From positions 452,392-516,391 of the forward strand of contig VWZP01008563.1 of NCBI GenBank assembly GCA_013396995.1: a stretch of DNA of 64,000 nucleotides. Direction: 5' to 3'. The notes below the pieces were generated by a model that made no database searches, was not told where the DNA came from, and saw nothing but the letters and a program-made list of their open reading frames with translations. Of this stretch, positions 56,201 to 63,049 are shown piece after piece; the stretch's first letter is position 1; each line of letters opens with the position of its first letter. Origin of the DNA: Dicaeum eximium. Taxonomy: Eukaryota > Chordata > Aves > Passeriformes > Dicaeidae. Made by a program: the position numbers and the translations under genes.

Positions 56201-58255
56201 AACTATTTGTTACTAGCACAATTCCCACCCCAGTGCAGTTTTATTTGCTGGAAATGTGGTTATTTCACCATTTCTCTTCCAAAGAATTGCACTGACGCCG
56301 TCCCTGGGGCAGACAAATCCCAGATTCCCCCTGGCAGCACCAGGATTCACCTTCAGGACTCTCAGAGCAGCCAGCCCTGACCAGCAGCATCTCCCCCCAG
56401 CACCTCAAAGTGTTTCCTCAGGAGAAACCAAAACAAGGGCAGCTCTTCTGGCAGCTCAGCAAGGGAAGAGAATCAAGTGAAAAAGCACAAGTAGGTCCAG
56501 TCAGCCAAATTTCTCTATTTATCAGCTGCTACCAGATAACAGAGGATGCAATTTTTGGTTTTGAGCACCCAGCACAAGTGGAGTTGTAATCAAGCACCTG
56601 ATCTGGCCTTCAGCCAGGCTGGCATTCCTGGCAAACAGCCAAACAAGTAGTTGGGATTCAGCAACAAGTGCCTTTTGTTTGCACAAATTAACGTGGAGTT
56701 TGCCCTTGGCCTGTGAGAAACAAATCAGAGATGGTATTTTCCTGTTGATTGGTTGTTTATTTGTTTTCATTCTAGTCCTGCCGCCCAAAATGAAGTATAA
56801 AAATGGGTTTGCCCTGCTGTATGAGGGGCTGAAAATAAAGTTGCCATTTCCAGCCCAGGTGGGATAATATCAATTTCCAAGTAATGCTTTGCCAAGGCAT
56901 TTTCCAGGCCACCTTCCTCCAGCACAGCCCGTGTTGAAATTCAGCAGGGAGATTATTCCTCCTTTGGAGGGATTAGAGGAATTGAAGAGTAACTGCCATT
57001 CAATAATCCCGTGTAAGCATCTAATCAACCATAATGTAATTACCAGAAAGTTTTAAAAGGTCAAAAAGGCCTCAGAGTGACATTACTTGAAAAAGGAGAA
57101 GATTCCCCCTCTGCTCAGGCAATGCCTTAAAAAAAAAGAAGTCTAAGAGAAACAGAATGTGGAAGTGGAATATGTTTTTTCATCCTCCTTTAAAAAAACT
57201 CAAGATTTTGTTCTCCCAGAGAAATCAGAGCCACAAAACCCTGCTGGAGCAGGGCACAGGCTCTCTGCTCTCCAGGTAACACACAAGAAGATGCTGCTCC
57301 TTCAAGTGCACCTTGACATGAAACTCCACAACGTGGAGCGTTGCTCATTTTCCAACAGCCTAAACAAACTGCTTTTCATAGGGTTTTTTCCCTCAGAAAT
57401 GACTCCCCAGGCTCAGGACAGTTTGCAGGGGGTGGGAGAGGGGGCAGAGAAATAAATGGATTTTCAAAGGGAAGACCTGCACCACGTGGAGCAGCAGATG
57501 TTGCAGCCATTGGTGAATCTCTGCAGGGATCAGGCATCACCCCTGAACACTCCCAAAGCCTCCAGATCACATTTATTTAACTGCAAGAACAGATTCCTAA
57601 CAGGAAAACCCTCCCACACTGTCCCACCTTCCTTCCCAGGTGGGAATCAAGGGGACAAGGCAAACAAAACAGACCTCTGCTGCGTTTTCTCCTTTTCCCA
57701 GATAAGGACAACACATCCTTTTATTATCTAGCATAGCAGGAATTCTCCCTAATTTTTCTTTGAACAGCAATTTCTCCACGGCAGATAAAATTCTGTCTTT
57801 AAACAGTTGTTCTTGACTAATGCTCAGAGTTGAACTGGAAGGTTTCTGCTTATTTAATTCAATTTTCAACATCCATACAAAACTGTGGAGTGGGCTAAGA
57901 GGAGAAAAACACAGCTTCAGTTTAGACCAACAAATCTCAACTGGCCACACTGCGGAAAATGCCTGAAAAATCAAAGGTGAGTAATGCATAGAGAAGGAAA
58001 AAAGCCCCCAATAAATGGATCCACCCCAGTTACAGCTGGGATGGCATTTTGGAAGAAGCAGAGGGAAGCTCTGTGCTGGAGCACTCAGTTACCTTCTTGA
58101 AGAGGCGTCCTGAGTCCTCGCTGACCTGGACAAAGCGCGGGATGATGTTGTTGAGATAAATGTCACTGAGGGTGGTGTGGTCCCTGCTCTCCCTCTTCAC
58201 CTGGTTGAGCAGCAGGTTCCAGCAGTTCACTGGGGACAGCACGTTCTGATCCTTC
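13889..58255 (-). CDS. SRGAP2: SRGAP2, SLIT-ROBO Rho GTPase-activating protein 2 (5' end off the window)
   Basis: F-BAR/RhoGAP/SH3 protein that bends membranes into protrusions, inactivates Rac1 and controls neuronal migration and spine maturation (family knowledge). Twenty coding exons join in phase and give about residues 88-1072; human has 1071. Order: F-BAR (to about 330), coiled coil (about 355-400), RhoGAP (about 490-680) with arginine finger R527 in GIFRVSG, SH3 (728-787) with FDYVGR and DWWEG, then a serine-rich disordered tail ending DKSCTV. Very high identity to human leaves no doubt, and the SRGAP2-IKBKE order matches human. The exons for residues 1-87 lie beyond the right edge. 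No break is seen, so this is a full-length copy as far as visible, unlike the truncated human-specific SRGAP2B/C paralogues. Confidence 0.97.
14273..16671 (-). other. SRGAP2: SRGAP2 intron between exons 19 and 20
   Basis: Unique sequence except the CR1-related block at 16236-16600. No additional exon recognised. Confidence 0.75.
16236..16600 (-). mobile_element. CR1 LINE fragment (variant subfamily)
   Basis: CACAGAATGCTTGGGGCTGG starts the complementary 3' end; GGACAGAAGCTCCTCCTCAT and CTGAACAGAGCCTGGCACCA follow in order. It closely matches the copy at 44478-45120 and serves as its uninterrupted comparison. Confidence 0.8.
16672..16999 (-). CDS. SRGAP2: SRGAP2 window exon 19 (residues 836-945), serine-rich tail
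   Basis: Reads [20 protein letters not shown] to [13 protein letters not shown], including [14 protein letters not shown] and [12 protein letters not shown], likely phosphorylation/14-3-3 motifs. 109 codons after one split base. Acceptor CTGAAG, donor GTGAGC. By recall, FRQSD has one glutamine more than the commonest human form, which explains 1072 against 1071 residues. Confidence 0.94.
17000..19132 (-). other. SRGAP2: SRGAP2 intron between exons 18 and 19
   Basis: Holds an open, protein-like stretch on the plus strand at 17360-17895 (separate entry). The rest (17900-19130) is AT-rich to mixed sequence without a recognised repeat. Confidence 0.7.
17360..17895 (+). mobile_element. Possible degraded endogenous retrovirus env-like fragment
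   Basis: Antisense to SRGAP2, one frame stays open from about 17366 to a TAG at 17896 except for two adjacent stops at 17485-17490. The text looks protein-like (tryptophan- and cysteine-containing). [17 protein letters not shown] run followed by a PVG motif recalls the pattern in surface subunits of gamma-type retroviral envelopes. No LTR, primer-binding site, gag or pol was recognised nearby. It could equally be a chance open frame. If viral, it is inactive: broken by stops and lacking its flanks. Confidence 0.25.
19133..19279 (-). CDS. SRGAP2: SRGAP2 window exon 18 (residues 787-835)
   Basis: Reads [20 protein letters not shown] to [11 protein letters not shown], the start of the disordered tail. 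Acceptor CCTAG|TGAGG, donor GTAAGA. Both end codons split in phase. Confidence 0.95.
19280..19811 (-). other. SRGAP2: SRGAP2 intron between exons 17 and 18
   Basis: About half is the CR1 fragment at 19415-19680. The remainder is unique. Confidence 0.75.
19415..19680 (-). mobile_element. CR1 LINE 3' fragment
   Basis: TTGGCTGGAAGTGATCTTCG, CCCCTGCCATGGCAGGGACA and CACCCTCCCAGGGAAGGATT appear in CR1 complement order. Confidence 0.85.
19812..19992 (-). CDS. SRGAP2: SRGAP2 window exon 17 (residues 727-786), SH3 domain
   Basis: Carries the whole SH3 domain: [44 protein letters not shown] and [12 protein letters not shown]. It binds proline-rich partners, and in srGAP2 also ROBO1. Acceptor CTCCCAG|AGTGTG, donor GTAGGT. 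A duplicated copy of this acceptor lies 335 bases upstream in the intron. Confidence 0.97.
19984..20300. repeat. SRGAP2: Tandem duplication, copy 1 (includes the real exon-17 acceptor)
   Basis: Starts nine bases inside exon 17 with GCTCACACT and runs to AATAAAAAGGG. It aligns with 20319-20620 along most of its length (for example ACCTCATCCCTACACAGAG and CCCCTCACAGCAATTCAA). Confidence 0.9.
19993..23377 (-). other. SRGAP2: SRGAP2 intron between exons 16 and 17
   Basis: Holds both parts of a diverged tandem duplication (to 20620) that copied the exon-17 acceptor. From 20621 to 23377 it is unique sequence with no recognised repeat or gene. Confidence 0.75.
20319..20620. repeat. SRGAP2: Tandem duplication, copy 2 (carries a decoy acceptor)
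   Basis: Offset 335 bases from copy 1. On the minus strand it keeps CTATCTCCTAG|AGTGTGAGC, a copy of the exon-17 acceptor and first bases. The copies differ by substitutions and small indels, so the event is not recent. Confidence 0.9.
23378..23457 (-). CDS. SRGAP2: SRGAP2 window exon 16 (residues 700-726), linker to SH3
   Basis: Reads [20 protein letters not shown] then HHTSDD, an acidic flexible linker. Both end codons split in phase (C700, E727). It differs from human at several sites (ERALTEDSV for ETTSVEDST). Confidence 0.95.
23458..26350 (-). other. SRGAP2: SRGAP2 intron between exons 15 and 16
   Basis: Contains a short direct repeat at 23537-23601 (AACTGGGAACATCCTGGAAA, then ACAATCAGATAG) and a CR1 segment at 25000-25205. 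Otherwise unique. Confidence 0.75.
25000..25205 (+). mobile_element. CR1 LINE fragment, sense
   Basis: GGGCACTGGAAAAGGCTCCC then CAGGGATGCTC and CTGTGGGTCCCTTCCAGCTC follow the CR1 3' order in the plus direction. Confidence 0.8.
26351..26575 (-). CDS. SRGAP2: SRGAP2 window exon 15 (residues 625-699 plus 2 bases), end of RhoGAP
   Basis: Reads [20 protein letters not shown], then [20 protein letters not shown], to [10 protein letters not shown]. It contains the conserved [10 protein letters not shown] helix. The donor GTATGA splits C700. Confidence 0.97.
26576..27136 (-). other. SRGAP2: SRGAP2 intron between exons 14 and 15
   Basis: Contains the CR1 piece at 26920-27075 and unique sequence. 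Confidence 0.75.
26920..27075 (+). mobile_element. CR1 LINE 3' fragment, sense
   Basis: GGGAAGAAATCCCTCCCTGT, GAGGGTGGGCAGGCCCTGGC and GGTGCCCAGAGCAGCTGTGG are in CR1 sense order. Confidence 0.87.
27137..27242 (-). CDS. SRGAP2: SRGAP2 window exon 14 (residues 590-624), RhoGAP
   Basis: Reads [20 protein letters not shown] then [14 protein letters not shown], the core RhoGAP helices. Both end codons are split in phase. Acceptor TTGCAG, donor GTGAGT. Confidence 0.97.
27243..28443 (-). other. SRGAP2: SRGAP2 intron between exons 13 and 14
   Basis: Unique sequence; nothing recognised beyond splice sites. Confidence 0.7.
28444..28578 (-). CDS. SRGAP2: SRGAP2 window exon 13 (residues 545-589), RhoGAP
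   Basis: Reads [20 protein letters not shown], then [20 protein letters not shown] and IACV. It includes the [11 protein letters not shown] segment characteristic of RhoGAP domains. Acceptor is TGAAG; donor GTAAGT. Confidence 0.96.
28579..30280 (-). other. SRGAP2: SRGAP2 intron between exons 12 and 13
   Basis: No mobile element seen. The part at about 29020-29290 is AT-rich, repeat-free and full of TAAT cores, so it could be conserved regulatory DNA. That is inference only. Confidence 0.65.
30281..30358 (-). CDS. SRGAP2: SRGAP2 window exon 12 (residues 519-544), RhoGAP arginine finger
   Basis: Reads [20 protein letters not shown] and NAFER. R527 in GIFRVSG is the arginine finger that completes the GTPase active site, and it is intact. 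Acceptor CTACAG, donor GTAAGG. Confidence 0.97.
30359..31531 (-). other. SRGAP2: SRGAP2 intron between exons 11 and 12
   Basis: Unique apart from a short (CTC)n tract at 31214-31235. Confidence 0.75.
31532..31592 (-). CDS. SRGAP2: SRGAP2 window exon 11 (residues 499-518 plus 1 base), RhoGAP start
   Basis: Reads [20 protein letters not shown], the first helix of the RhoGAP domain, then a split glycine codon. Acceptor GGGCAG, donor GTGAGT. Confidence 0.96.
31593..32258 (-). other. SRGAP2: SRGAP2 intron between exons 10 and 11
   Basis: Unique sequence; nothing further recognised. Confidence 0.7.
32259..32283 (-). CDS. SRGAP2: SRGAP2 window exon 10, 25-base microexon (residues 490-498)
   Basis: Completes R490 and encodes RSSTVRKQ. 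Acceptor GGCAG|GCGTAG, donor GTAATT. The RRSS motif suits a basophilic kinase or 14-3-3 site. It follows another microexon directly. Confidence 0.92.
32284..34060 (-). other. SRGAP2: SRGAP2 intron between microexons 9 and 10
   Basis: Holds a 73-base perfect tandem duplication at 33543-33688 and A-rich tracts near 33078-33102. Confidence 0.75.
33543..33688. repeat. Perfect 73-base tandem duplication
   Basis: The 73 bases from GCACCCACCTCTCTCCCAGG to GGATGACA occur twice head to tail (33543-33615 and 33616-33688) with no difference. Either a very recent duplication or an assembly artefact. Confidence 0.95.
34061..34088 (-). CDS. SRGAP2: SRGAP2 window exon 9, 28-base microexon (residues 481-490)
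   Basis: Encodes SQRTDCALA between split codons. Acceptor CCACAG|GTCAGC and donor GTAGGT. Too short to find by open-frame search. It was located by needing a link between exon 8 and RRSSTVRKQ, and its phase fits both sides. Skipping it would shift the frame. Confidence 0.9.
34089..36625 (-). other. SRGAP2: SRGAP2 intron between exons 8 and 9
   Basis: Unique sequence; no recognised repeat or gene. Confidence 0.7.
36626..36710 (-). CDS. SRGAP2: SRGAP2 window exon 8 (residues 453-480 plus 1 base)
   Basis: Reads [20 protein letters not shown] to LLQKTLGE, ending with one base of S481 before donor GTGAGT. A helical linker preceding the RhoGAP domain. Confidence 0.96.
36781..37300. repeat. Minisatellite built on GAGTGACACTGAATTTACA
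   Basis: About 25 units of 14-25 bases, all variants of CAGAGTGACTCTGAATTT and ACAGTGACTTTGAATTT. Unit length varies by loss of the AGAG or TTATAG parts. It starts about 70 bases from exon 8. Confidence 0.93.
38110..38240 (-). mobile_element. CR1 LINE 3' fragment
   Basis: GGAAGGGACCTCAAAGCTCA then CATCCCAGGCTGCTCCAAGC and CCAGTCTGGCCTTGGACACT. Confidence 0.85.
40000..40190 (-). mobile_element. CR1 LINE 3' fragment
   Basis: ACAGAATCATGGAATGGGCT is the complementary 3' terminus; GGCACCTCCAGGGATGGGGC and GGCCTCACCACCCTCAGAGG follow. It ends about 35 bases from exon 7. Confidence 0.9.
40226..40423 (-). CDS. SRGAP2: SRGAP2 window exon 7 (residues 387-452)
   Basis: Reads [20 protein letters not shown] to [11 protein letters not shown]. 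66 codons, phase 0. It is the extended part after the F-BAR domain (F-BARx) that helps dimer stability and contacts the C-terminal half in family structures. Confidence 0.97.
40424..41265 (-). other. SRGAP2: SRGAP2 intron between exons 6 and 7
   Basis: Unique sequence, nothing recognised. Confidence 0.7.
41266..41367 (-). CDS. SRGAP2: SRGAP2 window exon 6 (residues 353-386), coiled coil
   Basis: Reads [20 protein letters not shown] to LKIENEE, a glutamine/leucine-rich helical segment. 34 codons with another GTCAGT donor. Confidence 0.96.
41368..41937 (-). other. SRGAP2: SRGAP2 intron between exons 5 and 6
   Basis: Holds the CR1-linked block at 41676-41770; the rest is unique. Confidence 0.75.
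41676..41770 (-). mobile_element. CR1-linked fragment, partner of 44432-44520
   Basis: GGATCAGCTCAGATTTAACA then CAGAACCTTTGGGGTTGCAG are shared with the copy at 44432-44520. The second half is the complementary 3' end of a CR1. Confidence 0.75.
41938..42162 (-). CDS. SRGAP2: SRGAP2 window exon 5 (residues 278-352), end of F-BAR
   Basis: Reads [20 protein letters not shown] to [10 protein letters not shown]. 75 codons. The donor is GTCAGT, less usual but the only one that joins to the next exon and gives HMGDM-ESQL. Exon GC is higher than in the flanking introns. Confidence 0.96.
42261..42457. repeat. (TTA)n-rich tract with an undetermined base
   Basis: Interrupted TTA/ATT repeats. The base at 42291 is n, the only ambiguous base I noticed. 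Confidence 0.93.
42717..42835. repeat. AT-rich self-complementary tract
   Basis: TATATTATATAAATTATATA and similar strings, almost pure A/T, able to form cruciform or hairpin structures. Confidence 0.85.
44364..44437. repeat. (GGACCA)n hexamer microsatellite
   Basis: About 12 perfect units, then a final GGATCA that continues into the CR1-linked block. The unit is a multiple of three and keeps long false frames open. Confidence 0.95.
44438..45120 (-). mobile_element. CR1 LINE fragment interrupted by a 20-base tandem repeat
   Basis: CAGAATCTTTGGGGTTGCAA begins the complementary 3' end; GGACAGAAGCTCCTCCTCAT matches the copy at 16236. After the nested repeat, CCTCTCAGCCTTCCCTTCTC and AGAGCCCCGAACTGGACACA resume CR1 order. 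Confidence 0.83.
44756..44888. repeat. 20-base tandem repeat nested in a CR1
   Basis: About 6.5 units of TATGGATTGATGGGAGATTT with point differences (GACTGATGGGACATTT, GGAGTATTTT). Confidence 0.93.
45640..46090. other. AT-rich, repeat-free intronic stretch, candidate conserved element
   Basis: No CR1, no simple repeat, and many homeobox-like TAAT and SOX-like AACAAT cores. Conservation cannot be judged from one sequence, so this is only a flag. Confidence 0.3.
47220..47480 (+). mobile_element. CR1 LINE 3' fragment with intact terminus, sense
   Basis: CCCTGTGGGCCCCTTCTAAC then CAGAATATTCCATAATTCAATGA-type octamer ends mark a true CR1 3' terminus in plus orientation. Confidence 0.88.
47545..47632. 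repeat. Direct repeat copy A flanking SRGAP2 exon 4
   Basis: CTTCTACTGTTTCTACAG and CAAACGTGCTTCTGAGTTAA with AATCTTGTGGGTTTGCT, matched by 48721-48806. Confidence 0.9.
47914..48042 (-). CDS. SRGAP2: SRGAP2 window exon 4 (residues 235-277), F-BAR
   Basis: Reads [20 protein letters not shown] to IHDLSDLID. 43 codons, phase 0. Acceptor TTTCAG, donor GTAAGT. It carries basic residues of the membrane-binding helix. Confidence 0.97.
48721..48806. repeat. Direct repeat copy B flanking SRGAP2 exon 4
   Basis: Same order and orientation as 47545-47632, with a shorter T run in the middle. Confidence 0.9.
48810..49010 (+). mobile_element. CR1 LINE 3' fragment, sense
   Basis: GAAGGAATTCCTCCCTGGGA, GGTGGGCAGGGCCTGGCACA and TAAAGTCCCTCCCAACCCAA in CR1 sense order. 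Confidence 0.88.
49116..49331 (-). CDS. SRGAP2: SRGAP2 window exon 3 (residues 163-234), F-BAR with charged insert
   Basis: Reads [20 protein letters not shown], then the lysine/glutamate-rich [18 protein letters not shown] and TPRSPDST, ending KKIEKMKEK. 72 codons, phase 0 at both ends. The TPRSP part is a likely phosphorylated loop. Confidence 0.97.
50725..50810 (-). mobile_element. CR1 LINE 3' terminal fragment
   Basis: GGGAATCATGGAGGTTGGGA then AAGACCTCCAGGATCATCCA, a short complementary terminus. Confidence 0.82.
51759..51790. repeat. (CTC)n microsatellite
   Basis: About ten perfect TCC/CTC units. Confidence 0.95.
52174..52236 (-). CDS. SRGAP2: SRGAP2 window exon 2 (residues 142-162), F-BAR
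   Basis: Exactly 21 codons, [20 protein letters not shown] plus T. Acceptor TTGCAG, donor GTAAAT. Both ends are phase 0, so skipping would keep frame. Confidence 0.96.
53490..53890 (-). mobile_element. CR1 LINE fragment
   Basis: CTACAGAACCACCAGGTTGG starts the complement, then CACCCAGTGCCACATCCAGG, CAGAACATTCCAGAATTGAT and CTTTTCTCCAGGCTGAGCAC in order. One of the longer copies here. Confidence 0.88.
53925..53980. repeat. (GAG)n-rich tract
   Basis: GAGGAGGAGGAGGAAGAGCA and similar, an interrupted trinucleotide repeat directly after the CR1. Confidence 0.9.
58093..58255 (-). CDS. SRGAP2: SRGAP2 window exon 1 (residues 88-141), F-BAR
   Basis: Reads [20 protein letters not shown] to SGRLFKK. 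Its first base completes the preceding lysine codon. Acceptor CTGCAG, donor GTAACT. This is an F-BAR helix, nearly identical to human. Confidence 0.96.
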
Positions 58256-58798
58256 CTGCAGGGACACAAAACAGGAACAGCTGGACAGGGTCCTGCCACG
58301 AGCCTGGATCTGGAAATGGGGAGCAGAGGAGCAGAGAATACAGAAAATGCACCCTCAGCTCCATTTCCCTACGTTCCCACGAGCTTTTTGTCCCCCCCAC
58401 AAACAGATCCTGCAAATGCAAGCTGCAGTGTGCCAAGTGCAGGCTTTAATTTTTCCCTTTGAATCCAGGATTTTGTGCATAAATCAGAGCCTGAGGGAGG
58501 GAGGGAGGGAAGGCGATGGCTCCAGTGTCTGGCAGAAGCTTTCACAGTCCTGTCTCAAGCATTTGGGGCTTAACCACAATAAAAAAGATTTCCAGCACCC
58601 AGCCAGCCAAACAGCATCTGCATAAGAAACAAAATATTGTGTCTCCTGTGCAAAGCCCATTATGTGAAGGCTTCTCTATCTGTCCCCAGCCACAGACAGC
58701 AGCACTCCTAAAAGCAGCTTGATTTTCTCATCTTTGAACTTTCCCCACCTTCCTGCAGCTGGAGCACCCAGCAAAGGAGCAGCACAAAGGGCAGCAGG

Positions 58799-58834
58799 GG
58801 AGAGGGAGAGGAGAGGGAGAGGGAGAGGGAGAGG
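58799..58834. repeat. (GGGAGA)n hexamer repeat
   Basis: About six units of GGGAGA/GGAGAG, purine only. Confidence 0.92.
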
Positions 58835-61129
58835 AACCTCGGTTTATTTGGGTCAGATTTCATTTATTGCAAGGAGTAAATGTCTCTCTCAGGGCAGCAT
58901 TTCACCCCAAATGGAAGCTGGGGTCTCACAGGGTGCTCCAGCAGCAGATCCAGGTGGAGCCCTAAGGACAGCATTCACTTCTCTGCAGCTCTGCCATTCA
59001 TTTACAGCACAATAATGTTTATCTAGAAAAGAGTCAAACCTCTGGTGCAAAGCCTGATTATTGTACAAGGCTCTGTGGGATTTCTTTCCTCCTAAAAGAA
59101 ATGCAGTTTAATTTCCATCAAAAGGGGAATACTCTGCACTTGAAAGGACAGCAATCTCTGCTGCAAGAAACATTGGGAAAATGGGAAAACTGACCCAGGG
59201 CAGAGTTTCATTACCCTTCTCATGACACCAGCAGTTGGATTTGTGCTGCCATGTGGATAATTTTAGATAAAGAGTTTCAGAACAGCTGATCTTGATTTTT
59301 TTTTTCTTAAAAAGAAAAAAAAAATTAAAATTGGAAAGCTCAGGACTGACTGCTTCACCCACTGACTCCATCTCTGCCCTCTAAAGCTGGCAGAGCTACA
59401 AGTGAAAAATTCCCCAGCAACCATGAGGAGTTTGGGACAAAAAAACCTCAAAGTCTCCACCAGCTGACCAAAACCCTGCCTCAAAACCCCTCAGAGCCCT
59501 GTTCCTTTTCACAGCAGGAGCAGCCTGAGGAGCTGGCAGGCACCAAGGATCCACGGGAAGGAGCAGCAGGAGTGCCCTGATTCCCTCTGGAGCTGCAGGG
59601 GTTAACTGGTCCCACCCCAGCTGTCCCAGCCACAGCAGCCCTGGCTACTCCAGGGCAGCAAATAGCAGGAATAGCAGGCCAGGCTGGTGAGGGACATCCC
59701 TGGTGTCTGCTGGCGCCACATGGGTGCTGCCACACTCCTGTGGTCACACATGAAAGGCCACCCTGCAGGAAAATCACCCCACAGCTCCCAGGGCATTGTC
59801 ACCTTGGGATGCTCCAGCCACACACAGCCAGATTCTCATTTTAAATTCCTTTAAATTCTTGCCTTCTCCTGGTTTCAATAACCCCTTCAGTGCCTTGCTG
59901 GATCAAGCTCTTGCTTTTGTACAGATCCAGAGTTTTCACAGCAAGGAAGGGAGGCAAAACCTCTCCTAAATTATTTGCTAGTGATGATTTTCCCAGCAAA
60001 AAGCAGATATTTGCGGCAGAAATGAAACAGAAAAGGAAAGAGCTGCTCCAAACCTCCCAAGCATCCTTTGGAACTCCACACACATTAACTTTTAGAGCAC
60101 CTCTGGAGCTGCAGCTTCTCCTGGGGTGGGACATGGGTGCAGTTTTCCCAGCAGGGAGCAGGAGTTCCACAGCTGCTCCCAGCAGAACCTCTTCAGCCTC
60201 ACCACAGCAGATGGCAGGGAGCAAACTGGGATTCCCATTAACCACTGCAACCCCCAGAGCAGCTGGCAAAGGCACTCTGCTCCCAGTTCCATGGCACCAC
60301 AGAGGGGATGGAAAAGGGAAAGATCACCAGGGCCTGGTGGGTGTAACCACCCCGAGCTCCATCCTCACAGTTCTGCACAGTGACAGAGCCCCGTTCACCC
60401 CAGAGAGCTAAAACTGATGAGATCAACCCAAAAACTTCAGGATGTGAGTATGAACTTCCCCAGTGTGCTGGTGCCTTCACACCAACACAACTTTTTGGCT
60501 CAAACCTCCCCCACGAGCAGGAGCAGGAGGAGGAAGAAGCCAAAATCCAGGTTTATTTCAGCCATTTCTCCTGGTGTAAAGATGGAGTGGTGATAGTGAG
60601 TGTGGAGAGTTTATTTAGGTTAAATGACAGCAGATCACAGCAATGGGGCTGCCTGGCAGCAGGAAAAGGAAGCTGTGCACAGATTTTTAGGGAACCACAA
60701 ACGATGAAGCCCTGTGGTTTCTCAGGTGTTATCTCCAGCATCTTGTTATCAGGTCCTGTCCAACTTCCACTTCAAAGGTTTCAGCTGGGTCTCAAAAAGA
60801 TCATAAGGGAAGATTGAGTCTCAAGTATCCTAATTAAATTACTGATTCATACAAGGGACTTGCAGGCAATCCAAGATTGAGCTGCTTCAAGGGGAGAGCG
60901 ACAGGCGCCAGCGACGCTGAGCTGGGCATTGCAAGGAAAGGGGAGAAAAGTCATCTTACAAAACAGATTCAAAGAAAAAAAACAACCAATAACAAAATCA
61001 GTAATAAATTAAAATAAAAAAGAAACCTAAAACCACACGCACAAACCAGGAATAGGAACCCTGTGTTTCCATAAGGAGCACAAGACAAAGGAAGGAATCA
61101 GAAGAGAATGAAAATATTACTGAAGAAAA

Positions 61130-61300
61130 AGGCTCTGTCCAACCTGGCCTGGGACACTTCCAGGCATGGGGCAGCCACAGCTGCTCTGGCCACCCTGTGC
61201 CAGGCCCTCCCCACCCTCAAAGGGAGGAATTCCTTCCCAATATCCCACCTAAATCCCCCTCTCAGTTTGATCCCATCACTCCTTGTCCTGTCCTGATGAA
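61130..61300 (-). mobile_element. CR1 LINE fragment
   Basis: GTCCAACCTGGCCTGGGACA, CTTCCAGGCATGGGGCAGCC and CCACCCTCAAAGGGAGGAAT follow the complementary CR1 order. It may extend in weaker form to about 61480. Confidence 0.87.
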
Positions 61301-62349
61301 GGGTCCTTCTCCAAGGGACATCCCACTGTCCATGGCAACAGAAAACTTCCCTGGCCATCCTTGCTGTGAATGAGGCGTTTAAAACAACCCCTGAAGTCTC
61401 CTGTTCCACCCCCTGATCTCCCCAAAATACTCAGATTTTCCCTGGATGTGTCCAGCAGCTTTTCCAAGGCTGGTGCATCCCAGGACAGCCAACTCTGCAA
61501 ACCCTCAGAGCTGGAGCCAGCCCAAGGGCGAGAGCAGAGATTTAATTGTTCCTCTAAATACTCTTGCAACCCTCTCTGAATTTTATCCTCTGCAGTGTGC
61601 TCTGGCAAGAGAGGCCACAATCACAGCAACGTGGTGTGAGACCAGCATCACTGAGATGATGAAAACCAGCCCAAAAATCCTCCCTGAGGTTTTACATCCA
61701 TTTCTGCTGGTCGTGTACCCCTGGCTGTCTGCACTCACGGAGGTCACTGAATCAATGAATGTTTAATGCTTACAAAAACCTCCCAAATGGGGTTATTTGA
61801 CAGGCTCAGAATAAAATGTGCAGGACTCGGTTTCAGCAAAAAGAACCACCAAAATAGCCAATGACAATGTTTATTATTATTAATAATAATAATTTAAGTG
61901 AAGCCCACGTGACCCAAATGCTTTTGTCAATTCCTCCCTCACAACCTGTATCACCCCTGCTTTACAGAAATTGCTTTATTTTTAGGAAAATTAAAGCTGA
62001 ACTTCCCTGCAAGCTGCTCATTCAAATCCACATCTGATTTTCCCTGACACAGCTCGGTGTTAACTGCAAATTTTGAGAATTACAAGCATGGACATCCATG
62101 CTGCTCCCTGCCCTTCTCTTCCAAAAGATTCCAGTTATGAACATCTGTTGTTTACAAGTGCTCAGCCTGAAGGTTGCCAGACTTATTCTGCATCTTCTAC
62201 TTCAAGGCAGAGGCTGCCAGAAAGGCATCTGAATTTCATGCTGGGATATCCTGGACATTCAGCTCTCCAGCTGACAATTGCTACTCAGGATCCTGCTTCC
62301 AAAGATCATCGTGATTCAAAATATGGCCTTAAAATAGCATTGTATTTTC

Positions 62350-62375
62350 TTTTTTTTTTTTTTTTTTTTTTTTTT
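62350..62375. repeat. Poly(T) tract of 26
   Basis: Uninterrupted T run; no retrogene body was recognised beside it. Confidence 0.95.
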
Positions 62376-63049
62376 CCCATTTTCTCCCTCAAAAGCAATC
62401 ACTCAAGATTTGCCATGGTTTTCATATTGCTGACTGATGATCTGAATAGGCAAATGCCTCCAGGACAAAAATCACATGAAATAGGAGAACTGAAGGCTGG
62501 GCTTGGAGGTCCCAGGGGCTGAGTGCAGTGGGACAGAGCCTTTTTTTGGGGGGGGCTGGAAATAACCCCCAACCCTGCAGCCTGCAGGGACCCCCAGACC
62601 CAAGATCCAGCAGTGAGATGGATGCTGAGATTAACAAAAACCTCAGGTACCAAACCTGGGACAAACAAGCTCCTGTAGCAACCACAGCTACAGGACTTGT
62701 ATCATCATATGCTGAGGAATATATTTAATATATACACCAAATACTGTGTAGGACTATTCCCTTTAACAGCCTCATTGAAAAAAAAAAAACAAAATTTAAA
62801 AGAGAAGAGGCACAGTGAGGTCCAACAGCCAAGGCAGAGCAGTTAAAACCAAGTAAAGCCTGGGCTGTATCCAACTGCCATCAACTCCTGTCACCCTGGC
62901 TAAATCAATCTGTTCCCCTTCTTCAGAAACATCAGATGAGGGTAACACACACCCACCCCTATAAATCACTTCAGGATGCTCCAGTGAAGCTTCAAACTGA
63001 GCAGTGCAGGGCACCCTTTCAGCCCAGAGCCAGCCACCTCCAAATATGT

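Larger units (their letters stand above)
52237..58092 (-). other. SRGAP2: SRGAP2 intron between exons 1 and 2 of the window
   Basis: Contains a CR1 at 53490-53890, a GAG-rich tract at 53925-53980, and a diverged repeat of about 95 bases at 55790-55975 (AGAATATTTTGGGTGAAAAA and AGAATATTTTGTGTGGGAAA). No exon recognised. Confidence 0.72.

Noticed and set aside
62350..62375. Poly(T) run as the tail of a processed retrogene
   Set aside because: No retrogene body or target-site duplication could be recognised beside it.
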